From NCBI GenBank assembly GCA_002722845.1, contig PBND01000090.1:1-61093 (forward strand): DNA of 61,093 nucleotides. The letters run 5' to 3'. How positions within the stretch are numbered: the stretch's first letter is position 1; each line of letters begins with the position of its first letter. Below the pieces are notes generated by a model, which searched no databases, was not told where the DNA came from, and was given only the letters and a program-made list of their open reading frames with translations. The stretch comes from Myxococcales bacterium. Its GTDB lineage: Bacteria; Myxococcota; UBA4151. This document shows, one piece after another, positions 56,301-61,093 of this stretch. Both the position numbers and the translations under genes were made by a program.

Positions 56301-56997
56301 GGCTGGCCAGACCGTCAGCATTCGGTTTGAAGTGCAACTGGATGATGACCTTCCCGCAGGGACGGCGATCAGCAATACGGCCCTTGTGTTAGCCGGCGGC
56401 GCGCCCATTGAGGTGGGCCCGGCCGAGTTGGTGGTGGGTGAGATTCCTCCGGGCGCGTCGGTGCAAGGGCAAGTCGCCTCCCGTCTCGCAGCCTTAGAGG
56501 GTTGGACCGTCCGCGTTCGAAGCCTGACAGAGTCCGGTGGCTTGGTGGAGACCGAGACGGATGAGGAGGGTCGCTATCGAGTCGACGGTGTGCCGGGGGC
56601 GACGGCCATGTTGGAGGTGCTCAACCCCCAGGGAACGACATTCCTAGAGCGACAGCTCGATGGGCTCACCGACGGGGAGCTCCGGGCAGAAGACTGTCTC
56701 ATCGATCCCAGTGGAGTGCTTTACGATTCGGTGACAGGTCGTCCGGTCGCCGGGGCGACGGTCTCCCTTCTCTACGATATCAGCGGCGCTCCCGTCTTCG
56801 AAGAGGACCTCCTCGCTGGTCAGCAACATCAGGTGACCGGCGCGGACGGATTTTATCGCTTTGATCTGCGGGACCCCAAGCTCGAATACCGATTGGCGGT
56901 TCAGCCGCCGAATGGATTCCTTAGCTTCCCCAGTCGTGAGCGCTTGCCGGAGGGTGGGAGTCCTTCGCGGCCCTTTGGTACCTTTAGTCACATGTAA
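50392..56997 (+). CDS. Giant DUF11-repeat surface protein, part before the in-frame stop
   Basis: A 2201-aa reading. A signal peptide (MSFRGFVTIIALLLSASPAWA) is followed by an N-terminal adhesin-like domain with DUF3344 character (GWSLVIIWSHPNVRIRRNIS and LYDGFVLLDDD). From about residue 400 come 12 tandem DUF11 repeats of roughly 120-150 residues, each with a KTV-type start, a PGDxVxYxLxVxNxG core and a DPIPDGL-like strand. A carboxypeptidase-regulatory-like domain pair ends it (DEEGRYRVDGVPGATAML, ADGFYRFDL). It then meets TAA (56995-56997) in FSHM-stop, and the frame continues. Such proteins extend from the outer membrane. Confidence 0.88.
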   Translation: MSFRGFVTIIALLLSASPAWAIVVGEYPEFERQYSVFGNREVTGNTSMVHYGTVNTALASEGRSRGDVTRIPQGATIESAFLFWSGTANENGPDPNVHFTLPNGTTIRDLDIRNLQPGEPAGALENSGCIERTKRWQRAAFQGGQTLTADLTSFYCRRDVTHLLQTLAPNYNGAYGVDALDALPGWPDGVDGTPGLTLGQGGCWIDVFNRNRIPAAQQIACQAMYAGWSLVIIWSHPNVRIRRNISLYDGFVLLDDDDSGSGLINYDIAGFTVAEDAEGEFAFFGLEGDEQLGSTQEDQPPPLFCDVCPDFIEMTVGNRAPVQLFNGGNPVGNLWNGSTPGGASPGVDLDTYDIGASGLQIIRENDQSARLRAGTGDGRAGGATGGGELVFLGWSALSLDTYAPDLNNPQTRKSVFPTEAGPGQTLLYRIEVVNDGSADATNLVIRDIVPTGTTYRAGTTRTDCGADASDVGGTTRLETGLTIANLPFQPPGLARCVISFEVTVDGDARPGDRIRNTANIASVEQASFNTNTAETRILGPELGTPLKRVRNPAGGAYQPGQMIEYTIEVVNDGQTNASGITVTDQLPPGLTFSFANPAPTNFDGATGTLTWTDVAVEGRSVTPLLIYAVIAELPGGTVVTNQAELTADFLGAPSLTDDPDTPAPLDGTTFVIVNGEDFTTSTKTVAVEGGGAVVPGAVLNWEISLTNTGNRPGSVSLSDPVPAVAADSCLLRGTGPGLQADCSADGVLTVTGNVPPGQTRTVSFSTVLQDVPDGTELRNIAYLAREDQDDLSIAANTLVVARGGLLAGQWAAEDVDGAPLGSEDELALTLTLENVGGANAQQVGVSLPLDDDVEFIAAGDGGQLQGNRVVWSGLGDLAAGETRVVTLRVRTRPERAIGTTITLTAQLSGANIPLTNSETLELTIDAPGLLAVDKAVEDLNGGDYRPGDVVRYALTIRNEGEVLVRNLVLTDPIPDGLLNANANGGGQLADGVITWNEAANPAFGSLGPGQSIEVEFIARLASPMEDGREIENQARLISQDAPAVLSNDPATDLPDDPTRFIVESETTLLVEKVDEAVGDGAYAPGTAVTYTLRLRSGGSQRALGLEVSDTVPDSLTITSASLNGQIQGRTVTWTQAQVPALAAMNPGDEVLLSVTATIDPRAINGDVVANQARVVGQTLPEAVLSNDPDTAAADDPTEFIVGGSPELAFTKQVTEDVEDGVFRIGETVRYTLTVRNLGSVDARQVEITDPLSEHLVDVEVLNDWAVVRDGLLEGTLPLIEHGRSVDLAFTAVIAPAPDGTEVSNVALLRALGAEDAQVSDDPTLPGDADPTVFTITAEEGVRLVKTALGLDGQALGPEDRILPGANLTYALALSNTGQVIARNVTVVDNVPVELNEPTPEAGSGGLVDGQQLTWNISELAAGETVNLRFSATVAGLLAEGTEISNQGSARLANEVTLSDDGDPDNGESNPTIVIVGRAPQPDPVVTKTVEPRAAQRGDRVTWTVLVENQGDGPLQDALLEDSISTALAVDSVEGGVFGGGVASAAISLAPGERHEMVIVTRILDSAPQEITNQAGLTLGPELRLSDDPDQPGQQDETLLTVEAAPFDLWLEKTVEDVNGGNVEAGDTLRYQLFVNNRGTEPVSELTLSDLLDGKLQLVAGSLVFDGGVLPADGEAQLFTANGVLLPGTLAAGEIWTLTFEATVDGGAAAGDQIANQAGLQHDDLGQVLLSDDPRLPGGPQATVVEVGRSGTIQVVKTVSPTEAVLGDEVTWTLELLSTLNGGAVLRLEDVLPAGVEYVTESLSLDGQALTDAVDFDPASVTGGTILVQSDIDADIRRAVLTFRTRVTSLGGTVENQATFAVDGVEGRSDGDPTQPGQNPTVLTVGQAPFDLSSSEKRAVDVNGGRLEPGDRIRYELQLTNTGGQEALLAPGQLIDPLPEGTTYVESSAEPEGLLSHLDGELTSRDLLTIPAGQTVSIRFEVQLDDDLPAGTAISNTALVLAGGAPIEVGPAELVVGEIPPGASVQGQVASRLAALEGWTVRVRSLTESGGLVETETDEEGRYRVDGVPGATAMLEVLNPQGTTFLERQLDGLTDGELRAEDCLIDPSGVLYDSVTGRPVAGATVSLLYDISGAPVFEEDLLAGQQHQVTGADGFYRFDLRDPKLEYRLAVQPPNGFLSFPSRERLPEGGSPSRPFGTFSHM

Positions 56998-59900
56998 TCC
57001 CCGGAGGCAGACCGCTTCCCGCCCCATCCGACGATTCCAGGGCGGATGGTGATTTCCAGTCCCGTTCCCTACGACGACCAGGAGGTGGCGAGTGCAGACC
57101 GGCCGGCCGGCTGCGAGGGGCCCGGCAACTGTCGCTGGGATGATGGCGATGTCCCATTAGACCCGGTGCCCTATTTCCTGCGCTTCCTCATCGAGGGGGC
57201 TGACGATGCCGTGTTCAACAACCATGTCCCCCTCGACCCGATCAGCAAGCGCATCAAAGTGACCCGTCGCCCCGACCGACGTCGGGCGAGCACCGGCGAC
57301 ATCGTCACCTTCATGGTGGAGGTCAGCAACGGATCGTCGACAGCCATCGACCCCAATCTAGATGGCGGCCCTCGACTCCTGGATATTTTACCGCCAAGCC
57401 TCGCCCCCGTCGGCGGCGAAGCCTTGGTGATCCATGGCGTGGACGGCAGCGACCGGCGCCTGAGTGCCCCGGTTGCGACGCTGACCGGTGGCATCCGAGA
57501 GTTGACGGACTGGGTGCTTTTGCCCGGTGAACGGTTGACGTGGACCTATCGGGCGACGGTTCTGCCCGGCGCCCCGCTCGGGCCCAGCGATTCGAGCAAC
57601 CGCCTACTGACCCGAAGCAGTGCGGTGCCGCTGGCCGATCTCGCCCATGCCCAGATCGAACTTGTGCCCGATGCCTTCCTTGAGGAGAGCACCTTGATCG
57701 GTCGGGCCTATTGCGATGCCGATGGTAACGGCCGTTTCGACGCCCGAGAACTGGGTGTGCCGGGTATCAGGCTCTACGCCGATCACGGTGTTTGGGTGGA
57801 AACCGACGGTTACGGTCGTTACCACTTCAGCCGCTTGGGGCCCGGCATACACCGGGTGAAGATCGACGAACGGAGCCTTCCTGCTGGGGCGAGCATCGCC
57901 GATCCAGGGCGAACCTTTGAACTGACCCCTGGCCTGCCCATCGCCGTCGACTTCCCCCTGGCCTGCGATCTCAAGTTACATGGCCCAGAGGAACTGGCCC
58001 GTAATCCGATGGCCGATGTGCGGCGTGCACCTCCGCCGCCGATGACGATCCCGCCCCTTGCGGTCGTCGCTGACCCGACCGAAGGGGTTCTCATGGTTCA
58101 GGAGCGGGTTCTTGAGGTCCCCCAAGTCAGGGCCGGTGTTTTCGGGCCGGCCGAAGATGTCGATATGATGCGCACGACGGGGCCCAATCTCGGCTTCCAC
58201 GAGACGACACTGCACCTTTATGCCCGGGCCAGCGGGCCCCTGCCGATGGCTCGTTGGACGTGGCGGCTTCAAACGGAGACCGGTCGGACGGTGCTCGAGA
58301 AGAGCGGTGACGGCGCACCCCCAGCGAAGTTGGTCGTCGACCTCCCGGACGGCTTAAAGAGAAACCAGATGTACCAGGCTTGGTTGGAGGTGGAGGCCGT
58401 TGGCGGTGATCGGGCCAGTTCCCGACTCTTGCCCGTTGGGCTTGGTATCGGCATGGAGCCACCCCGCAAGCGGCGCCCCAGTGTGCTTGATGAGTCCAAT
58501 GGTCGCCTCTTTGTAGATGATGGCGCAACGCCAACGCCCCGCTTTCGAGGTTGGTTCCAGGACCGTGTTTCTCGACTTCAAGGGGATCCGGAACTGGTGG
58601 TCGAGATTCAAGTCCATGGTCAGGCGGCCAAGGGCAGGGTGAAGGCCACGGTCTACACAGCCCGCCGGGCTCAGACCATCAAGGGCATGTTACTCGCTGC
58701 GGGAATCGCCACGAAACGCTTCCGGGTTCGGAGCATGGGGGCAAAGCGCAAGGTGGTCCCCAACCGGACCAAAGCCATGATGCGGAAGAATCGACGGGTA
58801 GAGATCCGATTCAAGCGGGTGCGTTCCGCTGCCGAGCCCGTCGACTTGGGTGTCGAGGTCGTGCCTCAGTTACTGATCAATGGTCGGGAGATGGCCCGCA
58901 ATGCTGAAGGTCGCTTCGAGGGGTCCTTGGAACTTGGGGTTGGCGACCAGGCGGTGATGGATTTGATCACGGAACGGGGTGGTCGCATTCGGGTTGCTCG
59001 CCGTCGCCATCTCGATGGTCTTGAGGTCCTGCCTCAGCGAGCCCGCGGTCTCGACGGCTTGGCCGTGAGTGGTCGCCTGCGGGGCTTGGACCGTAGCCTG
59101 AAAGTCGGCGCCAAGGAGTTAGACCTCGATCTGCTTTCCGTGCGAATTCGTCCCCTCGTCCGGGCTGTGAAGCTCAACGCTGATGGTACAGGACTTGAGC
59201 CCATCAAGAACGCCGACGGCAGTATTGCCTGCCCAGGGATTTGTGTGGGCGTGACCACCGGTTATGCGCCGGAGTCATGGGAGCTTCGGATTCGGCAGGC
59301 GAGCGACGTCGGCTTTGATAAAGGCCTGGACGAAGCCGTCGTGATCCACGCGCTCAAGGGCGTGGGCCCGGTACCTAAGGTCTTGCCCTGGAATGGGGTG
59401 GGCGGAGGCAGTGTCTTCATCTTGCGTGAAGGCATCTATGGTCTGCAGCTGATCCTCCGCGGTAAAGGGGGTCATACGGCGATCTCTGCACCCAGCTTCT
59501 TCCGAGTGTATCGACCAGAAGGCGACTTCCGGGTCGTGTTGCCTGATCCTTTTGGCAAGCCTTCTCGCAAGGGCAAGTTGGGTAAGTTGAAACTCAGCCC
59601 AGATGCTCGGCGGGACCTAGAGCGCTTCATCGCACTCTCCAAAGTACTCCAAGGTAACGTGACCGTGTTTGGGCACACGGACCTCACCGTTCGGGCAACG
59701 AAGGCCGAAGGGGTGACGAAGTCCATGGCCGAGTCGATTCGGCAGGAGTTGGTAAGGGGCGGCATTGAGCCGGGTCGCATCATGGTGAAAGCCCAGGGCA
59801 ACAGCGATCGACTCATTTTGAAAGCGCGCAAGGCCTCCGAGCACGCCAAAAACCGTCGCGTTGAGTTACGACTTTCGCCCGAGCAAATCGAAGCACTGCC

Positions 59901-61093
59901 CGATTTGCCCTTGGGCATGGCCGTTGCTCGGGCCCCCGGGGGTGACCTCGTCGCGGATGAGGAGGGTAGCGTTGAGGGCCGCCTGCTCCCGGGCAAGAGT
60001 GGTAAGATCGTCCTCCGCCTCGAAGATGGAAGTGGTCGCTCCGCGGTTTATCCCCTTCGTTCAGAGACGCTCGCATCGCCCGCTGTGGAGCCGATGTACC
60101 CCGTTCTTCCTGTCTTAGAGGGCTCGGCCCAGGACATGCTCGCAACGGACGCGGCCAGTCTGCTCGTCGCACTCCCACCGGCCGGGACGATCCATCGACA
60201 CACCAGTATCGGTGTCTTTGGGCGGACCCTTCCCAACGTGAAGGTGACCGTGAATGGCAAAGCAGCGACGGTCCATCCGCTCACAGGCGCGTTCGGCATC
60301 AACCTGAACATGAAACCGGGTGATCAGGAGATCGAGGTCGTGGCCGAGGACGCGGGGGGCAGTCGGGCCCGCTTGAGTCGGAAGGTACGCATCGAGCCCC
60401 ATGGCTGGTTCCTCATGGGGCTGGCGGATCTCGCTTACGGGACCCCCTCTGTACCCCTGGCCGGTGCTCGGGGCGATCGTACCCTCGATATGGGCCGGTG
60501 GGGACGGCTGACCGCCCGGACCATGGCTTGGTACAAGCGCAGTTGGACCTTCCCCAAGACCAGTCACTTCCGTCGCTTGGATCTCTCCACTTACGTCGAC
60601 AGCGACCGCTGGGGCTTCTTGGAATATGAGCGCCTCTGGGATGATGGTCGTCAGGCCCGGGAGTATGGCGACGACGCCAAAGAGGTCCAGGAGGTGAAAG
60701 CAGCCGGCCCCCTCTATCTGAGTGTTGTGGCCGACGACAGCTATCTCAAAATCGCTAATTTCAAGACCAAGCAGCCCGGTCGCAAGCTTCTGAACTACCA
60801 GCGCAGTTTCTACGGTTTCGATGGGCTCTACGCCCGCAGCACGGGGCCGAAGAAGGAGGCGCGGCGTGTGGAGGCTGGAATGTATGCGTCTACAACTGCT
60901 CAGGGCCTCCGGGCCGCGAGCAATCTCTTTGTCGGGACCGGCGGTTCATTTTATCGCTTGCGGCACGGTGACCTCCTCGCCGGTAGCGAACGAGTCCGCA
61001 TGATTGTCCGTGAGCAAATGACCGGACTCTCCTTGGCCGAGCGGCTGTTGATTCGGGGCAAGGATTACCGAGTCGATGCGGTCGAAGGCCTGA
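56998..61093 (+). CDS. Continuation of the giant protein: DUF11, SdrD-B-like, OmpA domain (3' partial)
   Basis: After the TAA the same frame stays open for 4096 nt to the right edge, so the whole gene exceeds 3,560 codons. It holds a 13th DUF11-like repeat (GDIVTFMVEVSNGS, LLDILPPSLAPVGG) and an SdrD-B-like domain (CDADGNGRFDARELGVPGI, DGYGRYHFSRLGPGIH). Later comes an OmpA-type peptidoglycan-binding domain (about 59600-59880, VTVFGHTDLTVRA, then EHAKNRRVELRL). The start of a likely beta-barrel follows (from about 60390, WFLMGLADLAYG, WGRLTARTMAWYK). It has no signal peptide of its own, which argues that both parts are one protein. The earliest internal ATG is 57046. Confidence 0.82.

Noticed and set aside
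51600..56400. Repeats in the giant gene as a CRISPR or tandem DNA repeat
   Set aside because: The repetition is at protein-domain level (DUF11) with strongly diverged DNA; no short identical repeats with spacers are seen.
1..61093. Insertion sequences, prophage, integrase or attachment sites
   Set aside because: No transposase, integrase or phage genes and no flanking direct repeats were found; the content is chromosomal throughout. No tRNA or tmRNA gene was recognised either.

Overview
The window is about 61 kb of GC-rich, gene-dense bacterial chromosome with no mobile elements, rRNA or tRNA genes that I can see. The gene content points to a Gram-negative bacterium of the Myxococcota / former Deltaproteobacteria. 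The clues are a GltJ/AgmX-type gliding-motility protein, a PEGA-domain Ser/Thr kinase, many lipoproteins, paired ArsA-family ATPases, a fused 2-oxoacid dehydrogenase E1, and a kelch lipoprotein followed by a giant DUF11/OmpA surface protein. This placement is inferred from gene content alone. Genes are packed tightly, and 4-nt NTGA stop/start overlaps are very common.

Layout. 1-7 kb: a partial DUF4388/TPR protein, then a leftward operon lptF-lptG-Ser/Thr kinase-tsaD. 7-13.8 kb: a rightward operon behind a promoter that carries a perfect inverted repeat. It encodes a GltJ-like protein, two bacterial-microcompartment vertex (BMC-P) proteins, a class II aldolase, an unknown protein and a large S41 protease. 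13.8-19.1 kb (leftward): recA, broken by one in-frame TAA, a TPR membrane protein and two paralogous lipoproteins. 19.2-27.8 kb: eight rightward genes joined by seven consecutive 4-nt overlaps (two Get3/ArsA-like ATPases, a TPR/formylglycine-generating-enzyme-like lipoprotein with an in-frame TGA, ruvX, mltG, an M23 peptidase, an unknown exported protein, hslO). 27.8-34.3 kb: a solute:sodium symporter, a coiled-coil/Rho-N protein with a three-site operator array, adenosine deaminase, a DsbA-like lipoprotein, a penicillin-binding protein and a small orphan gene. 34.3-46.3 kb: mostly housekeeping (DUF4399 lipoprotein, fused E1, rpoZ, rsmA, deoxynucleoside kinase, panB, smpB, VTT membrane protein, aspS, dapF, sensor kinase). 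46.4-61.1 kb: a surface cluster with a PEGA protein carrying a long Arg/Asp-rich tail, a kelch lipoprotein and a giant DUF11-repeat/OmpA protein. The giant protein is interrupted by one in-frame TAA and runs off the right edge.

Three features stand out. First, three otherwise intact genes (recA, the FGE-like gene, the giant DUF11 gene) each carry exactly one in-frame stop with homology continuing in frame. Second, two BMC vertex proteins are translationally coupled to a fuculose-phosphate-aldolase-like enzyme, with no shell hexamer anywhere in the window. Third, there are two unusually regular operator-like palindrome arrangements, three sites at an exact 24-bp period and a 10-bp inverted repeat over a -10 box. 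All assignments are from reading the sequence; no database search was run.
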